DNA of 64,000 nt from Ursus arctos (lineage: Eukaryota > Chordata > Mammalia > Carnivora > Ursidae), in NCBI RefSeq assembly GCF_023065955.2, contig NW_026623100.1:67026727-67090726 (forward strand), given 5' to 3'. Within the stretch, counting starts at the first letter, position 1. Each line of letters starts with the position of its first letter. Below the pieces are notes generated by a model. That model ran no database searches and was not told where the DNA came from. It worked only from the letters and a program-made list of their open reading frames with translations. Positions 23,381 through 35,090 of the stretch are shown here, one piece after another. The position numbers and the translations under genes are program-made.

Positions 23381-24084
23381 GGCGGCGCCGCGCAGCCCGA
23401 GCGGCCGTGACAGGCTGCGCAACAGGTTCGCTGTCGGCGGCCTGGCGACGAACCGGGCGGCGACGGCCGAGCAGGGTCTCCCGGCGTTCGCCCGCGGCTG
23501 CGCTGCCGGTACCAAGGGGCGCGGGGTCGCGCTGTGACGTGCGGGAGGCGCGGCGGGGGCGCCAGGTGGGTGCAGCGGCTGGCAGGGGCTGCGGTAGGGC
23601 GCGGGGCAGGTGCGGGCGCCGCCGCGCTCGCCGCGGGGAGGCTCGGCGGGCCGGGCTGGGAGGTGGCTGCGCGCCCCGGCCGCCGCGGACGGGCCCTCGG
23701 GAGCCGGAGCTAGGCCCCTGGCGGGCTTGGCGGCGCCCGGCGGAAACCTCCGGCCCCGGTTCCTGCCCCCGCGGCGGGGCCGGAGCGGACGCCGAGGGGC
23801 CGGAGCCGGGCCGCCCCTTCCCGTGCGGCCGAGTCCCGGCCCCCAGCCCCCGGCCTCTCCTGGCAGGTGCGGACGCCTCTGAGGGCGGCGGGCGGCGTGG
23901 CCCCTCGTTTTTGAGGTGCGGGCAGAAGAAGGCCCTTAGGGGCACCCTCACGCTTCCTCGGGGACCATTTTTTTTTTCGCCGAGTTGGCTTTCCTTGGTA
24001 ATGGCTGGTGCGGAATGTCAGGTGAGCCGCATCCCGGTGCGTCAAAGTAGCCGGAGTCACGAGCGGCCCGTGGGCGGATGCTCC

Positions 24085-25480
24085 GCGTCCACGGCTCGCA
24101 TTAAACCAAAGTTGGGAAATGTTACCGTTTGACTTTAGCTTTATTGACTTCCAGGGTATACAGGAAGCACGGAGAGATGTAATCTCTCAGGCCAGAGTAA
24201 AGTTTACTGCTTGTTATTATTTATTTTTTTAAAAAGACTCCTGCATGTACGTAGTGAATGGGTAAACAGAGGCCGAAACTGCAGATGGGTTTGCATTCTG
24301 TAAAAAGATGCAGTATTTGGGTGATTAATCGTGTGGTTTGTCGTTGAATGATTGCCGATGGCAAGTATGCTTCATTTGAGACTTGAATTAATTATGAATT
24401 AGGAATATGTTTGATAGAGCCAACCAGTTTATTTTAGGAATTAAGGTTAACACAAAATGATAGCTTTATTAAATGCTGTAGTTTGTTTTTTACTAGTGTT
24501 TACTTGCTTATCCAGAGATAGGCGAGGTGTGACTTGAAATTTTGTGTTGTTTTAGTCAGCTTAATTTAGGTGGCATAGACTCTGTAGGTTAAGCTCCTTA
24601 AGCCTGTTAAGAAAATTAATTGCTTCTTTCCCTGTACTTGTTTGCTGTATTGTTAGTGATAAAAGCTAAACGCAATCTGGAAATCTTTACATAAATTAAT
24701 AATGTCCCTCAAACTTTAAAGGTAATAATGACTCTGATGTGCATACCTTTGGGTTTCTTTGGCTGGGCCTAACATTCTCTAGTAATTCCTCGTTCCCACT
24801 CCTCCAGCTTTATTGAGATATGATTGACATATATCTCTTGTAATTTCAAAAGTATAGAAGGTGGAAGTTGTTTTTAAAAGCTTAATTTAAAAACAATTTC
24901 ATATTTTTCAAGGACATGGAAAAATGTGCATTGCTGCTATTTTAATGTAATATTAATGAGCAGCAGAAAAGCTTGTATTTTGTAATGCTCTAATGAATTT
25001 ATTCCCTCTGCTCACATTTATAATGAAAGGTAGAATTGTCTGAAAAAACTTGACCTGTACTGAATTATTGAGCACGAAAGTACTATTGTTAGTTCAACAG
25101 ATCTCAAGGCTAAAATCCCAGTCTCTTCTGAATATGAGGAAATGTGTTAGGCATGTTCTGGGATTGCAATTATAGTCATAAAAAATTTGTATTTTTGCAA
25201 AAAAGAGAATAGTTTAACGAACCTCTCTATGCCCATCACTTATACTTAGGAGCTGTCAGGATTTTCTTTATCCATCTCTTATTCTTATCTTTATTTTTTA
25301 GTCATTTCACCCTACATACCTAACACATCTCTTTTTTATTAAGTGGAATTTTTTCCCCATAACCTTAAGATTTTTATTTTTAATGTATCTTTAATACAGA
25401 GTTTCACAAATTCCCACCTTTCTAGTAAGACAAAAAGAACATTTATTGGCCATCTCCTTCAACTACTTTCCTCAATATTA
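24085..25480. other. Start of intron 1, mostly unannotated
   Basis: AT-rich unique-looking DNA. A short lower-strand L1-like piece (TTTATTGAGATATGATTGAC) sits at about 24,809. Confidence 0.5.
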
Positions 25481-25484
25481 ACAT

Positions 25485-25730
25485 ATATTTGCTGCGGTTA
25501 TAATTTATCGAGCACTTGATACATGCTAGGCCGTGTGCTGTTTTGTATAATCAGTTAAACCTCACAAAGACCATAAGAGTAGTTCTTTTTCTTCTATCAA
25601 ATAGATGAGTGAAATGCTAACCTGGAGGTTAATGGTCTACTCTCGGTCTCTGAGCTCATAAGTACAAGAGCCAGCCTTCAAACCAAGGTCCTTCTAACTT
25701 TAGAACCTGTGCCTTTATCATTCCTCTTGG
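25485..25730 (-). mobile_element. MIR SINE relic
   Basis: TTATCGAGCACTTGATACATGC to CTGTGCCTTTATCATTCC in MIR antisense order (motifs shortened). Confidence 0.8.
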
Positions 25731-26190
25731 TTCAGAAATTAAAAAAAAAAAAAAAAAGGTTATTTGGGCATTCAGTAAATATTTATTGTATAAGTAAATG
25801 AATGAAAATACATGTTAGTCCACTGATAAGTAACTAGCACTTTTATATACTATATTTACTTGTAAAGCATTTTATGAACAAGTTCCAGAAATGATTCAGA
25901 ATAAACTAATTGTATTGCTAAATCATATCACTAAAACTTATATTACTAAAAATGTGGTATACTTATTTCTATCCGTGCATTTGCTTCTCTTTCTTTTCTT
26001 CTTCTTCTTTTTGAATTCTAATCTTTTCAATACCTTATTTATGGAAAATTTTTTTGTGGAATAACTATTTTTGAAGGAAGACTAAGAAAAGGCAGACTTT
26101 TTTGGTGTACTAATTGTTAAAGGCAGGATTCCAACTGTGAAGTAGAGAAATAATGTTTAGAATAAATTCTGTAAATGAATAGATCTGGAG

Positions 26191-26445
26191 ATGAAGGTGC
26201 ATCAAAAATGCTGTTTTTTTTCTTGAGTTCATTTTTTACTTGTACCCTTCTGTAACTACAGAGCACAGCAACTGATGACAGAGGACAGCCACTGATGTTA
26301 GAGTCCTGTTGGGTAGAAAATGAAGGTGCATCAGAATTGCTGTTTTTTTTTCTAGAGTTCATTTTTTACTTTGTACCCTTCTGTAACTACAGAGCACGGC
26401 AACTGATGACAGAGGACAGCCACTGATTTAGAGTCCTGCTGGGTA
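26191..26445 (+). repeat. Two-copy tandem duplication, 129-bp unit
   Basis: Copy 1 is 26,191-26,319 and copy 2 is 26,320-26,445. Both start ATGAAGGTGCATCA, include TTCATTTTTTACTT, CTTCTGTAACTACAGAGCAC and GATGACAGAGGACAGCCACTG, and end GAGTCCTG(T/C)TGGGTA. They differ at only a few substitutions and short indels, so the duplication is fairly recent or conserved by conversion. Confidence 0.95.
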
Positions 26446-26894
26446 CACTGTATATTTGTAGGTATTCTTTGAGAAGGAGGAACTGAACTGGTCTTAAAGG
26501 ATCTTAAGGCAGAGAGGAAGTGGGGGAGGAGAGGAGGAAGCTGAGCAGAAGTAGGGCAGTGAATACATCAAGAAATAAGGTATTTATACAACTCTAAGAG
26601 GGCAGTGTATTTCATTTGCAAATGTATTATTTTGAGAGATTCACTTAAAAAATCATCTCACAGCTCTATCAGGATGCCGAATGATTTAGTTACTTGTGAA
26701 GCTATTCAGCCCTGGTTATGGGAGACATTTGGGATCTATTACCAGACAGTAGACATTTAACTTGTCTCATTTAAGCAACTGTTTTATATTTTGTAGATTA
26801 TTTTCTTCGCTAATGCATATTCATTTTAGAAAACGTATGTGTGGTTAATAAAAATTGCACTTATTTTCATTGTAATCATAGTAGATAAGATACA

Positions 26895-27095
26895 GGCTTT
26901 CAAGTTAAACCTCCTGCTCCTAACTCCAACACTAAATAGTTGTGTGACCTTGAGCAACTAATTTTAATTCTCTGAGCTTCTGTTTCTCATCTATAAAATG
27001 TATCTATTTCATAGTGTTGTTGTGATATGTGATATAAAGTTCTTAGCGCAGTGACTTCTGCTTAGTATGAGTGCTCAATAAATGTTACCATTATC
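26895..27095 (+). mobile_element. MIR SINE
   Basis: GTTGTGTGACCTTGAGCAAC, CTGTTTCTCATCTATAAAATG and GAGTGCTCAATAAATGTTAC are classic MIR blocks. Confidence 0.92.
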
Positions 27096-27099
27096 CCAA

Positions 27100-29150
27100 C
27101 TAGCTTCAGTGAGAAATTTCAAACCAGCTTAATGCTTTTTTGGGGGGGGGGGGTCTTTTTCCCTAGTGACTGGAAAAAATTTCACTTTTTTGCCCCTTAA
27201 TTTTTAATCTTATCATCAAAACAATCCATATAAGAGGTCTGGAAAATAGAAAAACTGATCCACAATCCCATATCCCCATAAAGAATCTGTCTTTTTAGTC
27301 CCCTTAATTTGGGGGGGGGGGTAGAAAACATAGCCTACAGGAAGAAAATATCTGCAAAAGGAGCTATTGCTTTGGATTATCACTTCCAGGTCTCTGAATC
27401 CAGGTGCTTAAATAACTTGGACTTTTTAGTATGAAGGGCACGTGATTGGTATGAGGTGGACAGGGAAAAGAATGGTCAAGAATGGTGGGCCATGTGAAAC
27501 TATAGAGTCCATGTTGATAAACCCCAGCAGGGTTTACTCTGACAGTTAGAAGGATACTGATAACTAAGGCTTTATCATTTTCTTTTTGCTTAAATCCATT
27601 GGCATAGGTATTTGGACACTTTTCATCACCCTACTGCTCCTCCTACACACTTAAGAATGAGTGCTTAAATATAAGAATTAAGTAGGTCAGGTTAATAAAT
27701 TTCACAGCGTACGTAGCATTTGATGATTACTTTTTAGTGAGCATGAAATACATTTTGGTGAGTATAAGTGAGAACTTCAAGATTAACGAAAATTTGCGGA
27801 GAATGATGTGAACTGAGATGCACGTGTAGCACTTTCTAACATTGTGGTAAGTCTTGGAAACCTAAATGTAGAAAAACAGAAGCTATGGTTTAATTTCCAT
27901 TTACCTTCTCTTCATTAGGGGCATCTTAGGCTTTCCCTCTGCCAAAGTTCCAGTGAAGTTCCAGCTTATAAATTGATTTTGTCTTGCTGCAGAGACATCC
28001 CATATTGGAAGGCTTTCCCTGTCCACTTCTTTCTTTGGTGTCTGGTCCTCATCCTATGGTTCTGACTTGGAGTTTTTGGCTCCTTCAGGATCCAGGTTTC
28101 CACTGGGTCCAGAGAGCTGAGTCATTTGTATGATTGAGATGTCAAGAGCCATTTAGACTATATACAGATAACCCAAAACTTTTTCTGAACGTTGCTCTCT
28201 AGTACCTGGGTTTTATAGTCTTTGTAGCATGGTGGTAATCTCATCTTGAAAAGGTACGTGCTGCAGCTCCCTCTTAAATAATCTTTGCTATTGCTTTCCT
28301 CATGAGATTGACTTTACCTCATCTTTGTCTTTCTAGGGGCTTCGATGGGGAAATAAAAAAAAGTCTCCCCCCGTTTTCTTTCATCTGCTTTAACTTTTTC
28401 TTTATTATCAACAACCATTTTTCATCTTTAAAGAATTAAACCCAACAGAAGTTACTCATAAATCATGGTACCAAATTAATTCTTAAAACAAATACTGCCT
28501 TCATTCCAGGAACTGGTCCAAGCAATGAGCATATAAGCAGTAAACAAAATCCACAAAAATTCCTGCCCTTGTGCTGCTTACATTCAAGAGGAAGAAGGAG
28601 AGACAATGAAATGTTTAGAAGTTAAGAGTTTGGTAGGGCTATGGAGAAAAGTAAGGTAGGAAATGGGGGTAGGAAATGTGTGGGTAGTTGGGTGGGGGGT
28701 AATTGAGAGAAGTAAATTTGCCTTATTTGAAGTTATTATTAAGGAATTCAGGATTTGGGAAAAGATTATTCTGTGCGTTTTATGAGTAAACTTAGTATTT
28801 CACATCTTTGTATTTAACATAAATGTTCATCATTTCAAATATTACTATTGTGCTTGCACCCAGCACACCTCTGAATATTTCTCTTTTCTAGTAATTTCAG
28901 CCAGAACAACAGACCCCAGGCACAGCAGGAGTCTAGAGCAGAGATTTGTCAAGTGGTTTAGAATAGATACCTTAATTTTATTTTTCCTAAAAGTGATATA
29001 TTGTGTTTGTTTTTAAGTCCTGTAGGCTTTTTGTTTATACCATTTTTATGAGTAATATTTGTTGTTTTGGAAAATTGGAAAGCAATAGGGAAATTGAAAG
29101 AAGAAAATAATAGTCACTAATAATCATGTTACCCAGAGAAATGGTCAGTA
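27100..29150. other. Unannotated intron 1 DNA
   Basis: Two G homopolymers (27,141-27,151 and 27,311-27,320) are present. About 28,505-28,730 (CTGCTTACATTCAAGAGG...) looks like an old repeat I cannot name. Confidence 0.4.
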
Positions 29151-29159
29151 TTAATATTT

Positions 29160-30010
29160 TGGTAGATCTCCTTCTAGAAATTTTTCTTTGCAAAAAAATG
29201 GAATTATATATTCTTCTATGTAACCTGCTTTTTTAGCTTACTAGCATTTATCAAAAACATGGTTCTATTTTATTGTATATTTATCTACAGCGTAATTTTA
29301 TTGGCTAAATTATATTGCCTTGCTACCACAGAATGTTCATGATGTCTAATATATACTGAGCATTCACTGTATTCTAGTTACTTTTGAGACACTTTACGTA
29401 TTTTTACTTGTTTAGTTTTCAGCCTTTCCATAAGAACTGTTCTATTATTATTTATTTTACAGTTGAGAAGATTGAACAAGGACAGGTTTAGTAATTTTCC
29501 CAAGATCCCATAGCTAATAAGTGGTAGACAGAGGATGTGAACTTAGTCTGGCTCTGCATCCTGGGCTCGTATTGGTTCTGTACCATTAAAGTATTTTGTA
29601 ATGATTTTTTAAATTTTAAATTGTGCCACAGTTAACATCTTTGTAACTGTATCTGTGTACACATCTACGAGTGTAAACTTATTGCCAAGTTGTCTTCTAG
29701 AAAAACTTGTCGGTACCAAAGTGTTCTCCTACCAATGAGACCAGTCCTATTTCCCACATCCTCAGAAACATCGGCTTTTTTTTATCTGCTAATTTGATAA
29801 AAGACCACCTTGTTTTTCTTTATTATTGAAGTTATACTTTCAAAGATTTTTTTTTCTCTGAGAAATATTTATCTCTGCTCTTTCTCACTTTGGCGTTTTC
29901 ATCTCTTAGTTATTTTTAAGGATTCTTTATATTTTAAGAGTCGTAACTCTTTGCCATATAGGTATAATTTTTCCCAAGTTCGTTTCTTAGTTTTGTTTTT
30001 AGATTTTTAT
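29160..30010 (-). mobile_element. Ancient L1 (L1ME/L1MC-type), containing a MIR
   Basis: Lower-strand old L1 pieces at 29,160-29,335 and 29,600-30,010 (TTGCCAAGTTGTCTTCTAGA, ATTTTTAAGGATTCTTTATA) bracket a MIR at 29,340-29,590 (GAGCATTCACTGTATTCTAG to TCCCATAGCTAATAAGTGG). Confidence 0.6.
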
Positions 30011-30012
30011 CA

Positions 30013-30142
30013 ATGATAATAGCTAGAATTTATATAGTACTTCCCATATGCAGCACTATTCTAATTCGTTACATTTATTCCCTCAGTTAATTTTTACAAC
30101 ATTCCTATGGGGTAGGTGCTATTATTAGCCCCATTTACAAAG
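30013..30142 (-). mobile_element. MIR SINE relic
   Basis: ATAATAGCTAGAATTTATAT through GGTGCTATTATTAGCCCCAT in MIR antisense order. Confidence 0.75.
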
Positions 30143-30203
30143 TCCTCTGACATTGTCTTTTAATTCTCAAACAGCTTTCTCCTCTGTGTCTTTGCCTATT
30201 TCT

Positions 30204-30425
30204 TTTCTTTTCTTTTCTTTTCTTTTCTTTTTTTTTAAAGAATTTATTTATTTATTTGACAGAGATAGAGACAGCCAGCGAGAGAGGGAACACAAGCAGG
30301 GGGAGTGGGAGAGGAAGAAGCAGGCTCATAGCAGAGGAGCCTGATGTGGGGCTCGATCCCATAACACCGGGATCACACCCTGAGCCAAAGGCAGATGCTT
30401 AACCGCTGTGCCACCCAGGCGCCCC
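30204..30425 (-). mobile_element. CanSINE, young, with expanded (TTTTC)n tail
   Basis: Perfect 17-base target duplication TGTCTTTGCCTATTTCT at 30,187-30,203 and 30,426-30,442. The A-tail has become a (TTTTC)n microsatellite on the upper strand. Confidence 0.97.
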
Positions 30426-30442
30426 TGTCTTTGCCTATTTCT

Positions 30443-31330
30443 GTTCCCAAGTCCTAAAAATCTCTTTTTCTAGCCTACTGGGTTGTACTTATTGATTAGT
30501 TCTTCATTACTCAGTTGAGGAGTCATTTCTTCTGGGATTGCTCATCTGACCACTTTCTAGTTCTCTAAGGCGAAAGTTAGGTGCCTGTCTTCTGTCCTTT
30601 ATACCTATAGCACCCATATGGAATTCTGAGTTTTGGCTTTATTCCTCTTCTATATTCCCTGCTCTTATACATCTTATCCAGGTGTTACACCTCTGATGAC
30701 TTGGTAAATATTTGTCAATTTGAATTAAAGGTACTCATGATGATGTTGGTGATACCAAGAAGGGAATCTGCCTTCCAAGTATATAAAATAGAGAAACTTA
30801 CACGGAGGCAGTAACAATGGAGCTGGGCTTAGAAGGCTAGTGAGGAAGGGGGGGAAAGGAGGGGCCAAGAGACAAATTGAATGAAAACAGACTTGGAAAT
30901 TTCTCATTCTGGGAATAGCAAGTTACCTAGAGTGACTTTGAGGATTATTAACCTTGCCTCTGGGAAAGCCTGAGGAAAAAAAATCCCTGTTTCAGCCCAG
31001 TATACCTCTTCTGGTGTTCAGAATTTGGAATCTTCCTTCTACATCTCTTCCTTCTAGCTCAGTTTCTCTTCTGACTTCCCCCTTTTTTCCAGTGTAATGG
31101 GGGAAGTTGGAGGGTCCTGATATAATCCTGGTAAGGTTTTGAAATGCCCTGGGAAGTTTGGTGAACTGGTGGGGTAGGCCCGCTGGTTGCCTCTGCCAGA
31201 AGTCAGAGCCTTAGGGGAGAGAACAGCTGTGAAGCTGTTTTCTCTACAGACTCGGGTTCTAGTCGCACTTCTCCCTGGCTGTTGGTACATTGGATGAGAT
31301 CTCAGTTCCTTTTTCTTTACATTTCTGTTC
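30443..31330. other. Intron 1: L2 relic and unannotated DNA
   Basis: About 30,505-30,725 resembles the 3' part of L2 on the + strand. The remainder to 31,330 shows nothing recognisable. Confidence 0.35.
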
Positions 31331-31334
31331 TAAT

Positions 31335-31510
31335 TTTTATTAGCTTTGTGAGTGTACCAGTCTCACTAAGCTTTGGTTTGCCCTTCCTTAAAAAGTGGAG
31401 ATTTCATTAATAATACTTAACCTTAGAGTTGTCAGAAGGATGAAGAGATAATGTATGTTTAGTGTGGTCACCTCATAATAAATCTTTATAAATGTAACAA
31501 TAATAATCAG
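31335..31510 (+). mobile_element. MIR SINE relic
   Basis: TTGGTTTGCCCTTCCTTAAA, then AATAATACTTAACCTTAGAG and a TATAAATGTAACAATAAT end. Confidence 0.65.
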
Positions 31511-31921
31511 GCCTGTCTTTTGGTAAGGTTAGCTGGGGCTTCTGCCCTGGGCTATGCCTGGAGGGAGGGGATCATGTCTGAGGCACTGTACCTTTCTTTC
31601 TGAAACAAAGTTCAGTTTCTAAATTTTTTTTAACATTCCCAACGGACCTATGAAATTGTTTACAATGAGACCTTCTTTAGAGTGTAATTTATCTCGGGCC
31701 AACCCTGCAGTTGATGACTGGCCCTGAGCGTCAGACCCTTCTAAGATGGCTCTGTTATAATGATGATGTCAGTCATAACATGTAAAGACCTAAGTGGAAT
31801 TTGCTACATATTCAGGGATTGTTAGCTGCTATTATTATTTTCATAATGATACACATTTATATCATAAATTATAAAAACATAACCAGTTTCCATGTTATTA
31901 CATGGTTTAGCCAAACTTGTG

Positions 31922-32126
31922 GTTTTTTTTTTTTTTTAAGATTTTATTTATTTATTTGACAGAGATAGAGACAGCCAGCGAGAGAGGGAACACAAGCAGG
32001 GGAGGTGGGAGAGGAAGAAGCAGGCTCCTAGCGGAGGAGCCTGATGTGGGGCTTGATCCCATAATGCCGGGATCACGCCCTGAGCCGAAGGCAGACGCTT
32101 AACCGCTGTGCCACCCAGGCGCCCCT
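31922..32126 (-). mobile_element. CanSINE, young
   Basis: Near-identical to the copies at 30,204 and 38,244; flanked by AAACTTGTG and GAACTTGTG. Confidence 0.96.
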
Positions 32127-32134
32127 GAACTTGT

Positions 32135-33420
32135 GTTTTTAAAAGTAGATTTATTGAGATGTAATTTAGATATCATTATGAATTTGATATTTGGTTTAAG
32201 TAGCAGCATGATACTTGGTTCAGTGTATTCCCCATTGTTGGACATTCATGTTACTTCCAGTTTTTTCTTTATATAATAACACTAATTGCAGGGAATATCT
32301 TCACGTTTCTTTCATTTATCATGATTTTCTATGACAGTTTTCCAGAAGTGAAATTGTTGGCTTATTGTAGCTGAACATTGGTAGAGTTCTTGCTGTATAT
32401 TCTCAGACTGTTTTCTGAAGAGCAATACCAGTTTGCATTCCCATGAGTTATGTCTGCAGCACTCACTCCCCTCACCTTTGCTAGCCCTGAGTATTAGTTG
32501 TTGTTGCTGTTTAAATTTTAGCTAACATACAGTCTATATTGGTTTCAGGAGTAAGATTCAGTGCTTCATCACTTACATGAAACACCCAGTGCTCACCACA
32601 ACAAGTGCCCTCCTTAATACCTATCATGGATCTAGTCCATCCCCCACCCTCCTCCCTCCATCAGCCCTCAGTATGTTCTCTCATGGCGGGATCCCTGGGT
32701 GGCTCAGTCGTTGAGCATTTCGTTGAGTGTCTCATTGAGCGTCTGCCTTTGACTCTGGTTGTGATCTCCCAGTTGTGGGATGTAATCCTGCCTTGGGCTC
32801 CCTGCTTGGCAGGGAGTCTGCTTCTCCCTCTTCCTCTGCCTGTCCGCCTCCCTCTCATGCTCTCTCTCTCTCTCTCAGATAAATAAAATGTTAAAAAAAA
32901 AAAAAAGTCACTTATGGCTTGTTTCTCTCTTTTTTCCCCCTTCCCATATGTTCATCTGTTTTCTTTCTTAAATTCCACATATGAGTGAGATCATATGATA
33001 TTTGTCTTTCTCTGACTGACTTATTTCACGTAGCATAATACAGTCTAGCTCTGTCCATTGTTGCAAATTAGCCAAGGTTTTTTTGTGTTTTTTTTTTTAG
33101 TAAGTTTTTCGGGGAGAAACAAAACAAAACGTCATTTGCATTTCCTTGATTATTCATAATGTTAAAATTTATTACCCAGTTTCATTTCCCCTTTGGAAAA
33201 CTATTTGAGGTCTTAGTGTTTTCATTATCTATTTTAATAGTTCTCTGTACATTAAAAATATTGACTATCATATTTGTTTTGGTTTTTCCCCATTTACCTT
33301 TAAATTTTGTTTTCAACAAACGTTTAAAATATTCGTATAGATGAATCTCAATTTTTCCCTTTGGGTTTTCTTCAGTGGCTTTAGAACTTAAAAAGTTATT
33401 TTTTTCAGAGAGGTGATATT
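32135..33420 (-). mobile_element. Nested old L1 carrying a younger L1 that carries a CanSINE
   Basis: Outer old L1 pieces are at about 32,135-32,485 (CCAGAAGTGAAATTGTTGGC, GCATTCCCATGAGTTATG) and 33,085-33,420 (CATTTGCATTTCCTTGATTA). Between them a younger L1 3' end (about 32,490-33,080; CCCAGTGCTCACCACAAC, GAGTGAGATCATATGATA) is itself split by the CanSINE at 32,688-32,906. Confidence 0.7.
32688..32906 (+). mobile_element. CanSINE in L1, sense to ITSN2
   Basis: GGGATCCCTGGGTGGCTCAG head, (CT)n and AGATAAATAAAATGTTAAAA tail. One of only two sense copies in the transcribed part of the window. Confidence 0.93.
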
Positions 33421-34084
33421 TTACTTGAAGGCGAAGCGTCTCTCTGAATGCTTTCCCTCTCTACTTCTTATTCAAGACAAATAAATAGCTTTGTTTCAAT
33501 ATTTAGTCCTGATATGAGACTGAAGAGAACAGACCAAATAGCCGGCTCCCCCCACCTTCCCCTTACAGCGGTGCAGGCTGAGTCACAAGCTATTCTTAGG
33601 TGTTTTTTTTCCCCTTTGTGTGGGTGAATTGTCTTGTTCAGAGTTGTTGACTAGTTCTTCTAAAATTGATTTGACTTTAATCTGCAATATAATTGGAGTA
33701 GTAACGACTTCAGTATTAGTTTACCATTTCTGTGCTTTTATACCTGCTCAGTTTATTGGTTGATTCTTTGTAGGCTAAACTTAACATTTATAAAAGTTCA
33801 AACTTATAATTTATATTTAAACATCTTAAACTGAAGATGCTAAGTTGCAGAACTAGAACTAGTAACTAAGTTTGTATAGAAAAGTTATCTTCTTTGAAGC
33901 TTTTAAGTCTCAATATCTTTTGTTTATTTGGACCCTAAGCCTTTCAGTAGAAATAATAGTAACCTTTTTCTCAGATATTGAATAAAGTGAGAAAAATATG
34001 TCCTTATCAATAATTGGTACAACTTTAGTTTGTTGTACCAATTCAGTGAAATCAAGATAACTGTTGTGTTAAAAATAATATTGA
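33421..34084. other. Unannotated intron 1 DNA
   Basis: An exact AP-1 consensus TGAGTCA lies at 33,579-33,585. Nothing else recognised. Confidence 0.35.
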
Positions 34085-34325
34085 AATAATAGTGGTAATA
34101 GTCATCATTTATGAGCACCTTCTATGTGCCAGGTGCTTTACAGACATTATATCTAAGCCTTAAAACAACCTGGCATTTAGGTGCAATTATCCACACTTAT
34201 AGGTTAGGAAGTTGAAGCCATGTCATATGGAGTCCACAAAGCTAAGGAGTAACTATGCTGGGATTTAAACACAAGTTGGTTGATGTAGTTTGAGAGTTCA
34301 AGTTATTAGCCTTCTTGTTCTCATT
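34085..34325 (-). mobile_element. MIR SINE
   Basis: CATTTATGAGCACCTTCTAT, GTGCCAGGTGCTTTACAGAC and a late GGGATTTAAACACAAG. Confidence 0.9.
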
Positions 34326-34869
34326 GCAGTTGAAAGAATGCTAACCTCCGAGAGTCAAAAAGCATTTGTGTTTCTTAAAGGATATTTTAGTGCCAGTCAC
34401 ATGGCTGACTTCTGGACACTAGGTATATGGAGATGAAGAGACATTCATAGGAGTTCACAGTGTCATGGAGGTGGTTGGCATGGAAATAAAAGTTAATAAT
34501 ACTGGGTAGTATGTAGTTTATGGAGATATATACAAGATCAAACAGGAATGTGGCAAAGGAAGCTTTGTAAGTGGAAGTGTCACTGAGGAGGTAGGTAGTT
34601 GCACAGGTACAGAGAGGGGGGAATGAAATAAAATGGGGCAGAGATAAAAGTGGGAACATATTCCAACACTAGAAAGATAGGCAGAGGATAAACCCTAAAA
34701 CAGCTCATATGCCATGTGAAGGAGATTAGGTTTTTTTTAATGTAACAGTTTTGTTGAGATATCATTCATACCATAAAATTCACCCTTTTAAAGTTTACAA
34801 TTCTGTGGTTTTTATTATATTCACAGAATTGTGCGGCCATCAACAATATCTAATTTTAGAACATTTTAA

Positions 34870-35072
34870 AGACTTTATTTTTTTTAAAGATTTTATTTAC
34901 TTATTTGACAGAGAGATCGAGAGAGGGAACACAAGCAGGGGGAGCAGTAGAGGGAGAGGGAGAAGCAGCCTCCTGGCTAATCAGGGAGCCTGATGCGGGG
35001 CTCCATCCCAGAATGCTGGGATCATGACCCAAGCTGAAGGCAGATGCTTAACCATCTGAGCCACCCAGGTGA
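34870..35072 (-). mobile_element. CanSINE, first of two at one target site
   Basis: Bounded by target copies CTAATTTTAGAACATTTT at about 34,850-34,867 and 35,073-35,090. Confidence 0.95.
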
Positions 35073-35090
35073 CTAATTTTAGAACATTTT

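Larger units (their letters stand above)
23340..23565 (+). other. ITSN2: Probable non-coding exon 1 of ITSN2 (5' UTR)
   Basis: The 3' end is set at the donor CCAG|GTGGGT (23565/23566). The 5' end is approximate: YY1 motifs of this form usually sit just downstream of TATA-less start sites, which places the start near 23,340. The exon contains one ATG, at 23363 (a five-codon upstream ORF), and none from there to the donor. Other donors in the island (CAG|GTGCGG at 23609, GGCAG|GTGCGG at 23865, TCAG|GTGAGC at 24021) could be used instead. No coding potential of its own is claimed. Confidence 0.45.
22960..24085 (+). promoter_or_regulatory. ITSN2: CpG island and TATA-less promoter of ITSN2
   Basis: This roughly 1.1 kb block is extremely rich in G+C and CpG, while flanking DNA is AT-rich and CpG-poor. 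No TATA box or CCAAT box is seen near the likely start. Visible elements are a run of four GGG triplets (23282-23296), a YY1-like GCCGCCATGTTG (23358-23369), and a CRE half-site TGACG (23535-23539). It sits about 26.5 kb upstream of the first coding exon of ITSN2, in the same orientation, with good splice donors inside. The role as the ITSN2 promoter is inferred from position and composition. Long open frames on both strands here are a by-product of GC content. Confidence 0.85.

Noticed and set aside
22824..23537. 237-codon + strand open frame over the CpG island
   Set aside because: It overlaps long open frames in other phases and on the other strand, has GC-driven Gly/Arg/Pro/Ala composition, and matches no family. 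High GC depletes stop codons.
23118..23951. 277-codon - strand open frame over the CpG island
   Set aside because: Same GC artefact; Pro/Arg/Ala-rich, no domain, no plausible splice or promoter context.
23371..24132. 253-codon + strand frame (GTG start) at ITSN2 exon 1
   Set aside because: Needs a non-ATG start and runs across candidate donors into AT-rich intron; composition follows CpG content.
24809..24860. Short L1-like TTTATTGAGATATGATTGAC stretch
   Set aside because: Too short to list as an element with confidence; noted within the intron 1 description.
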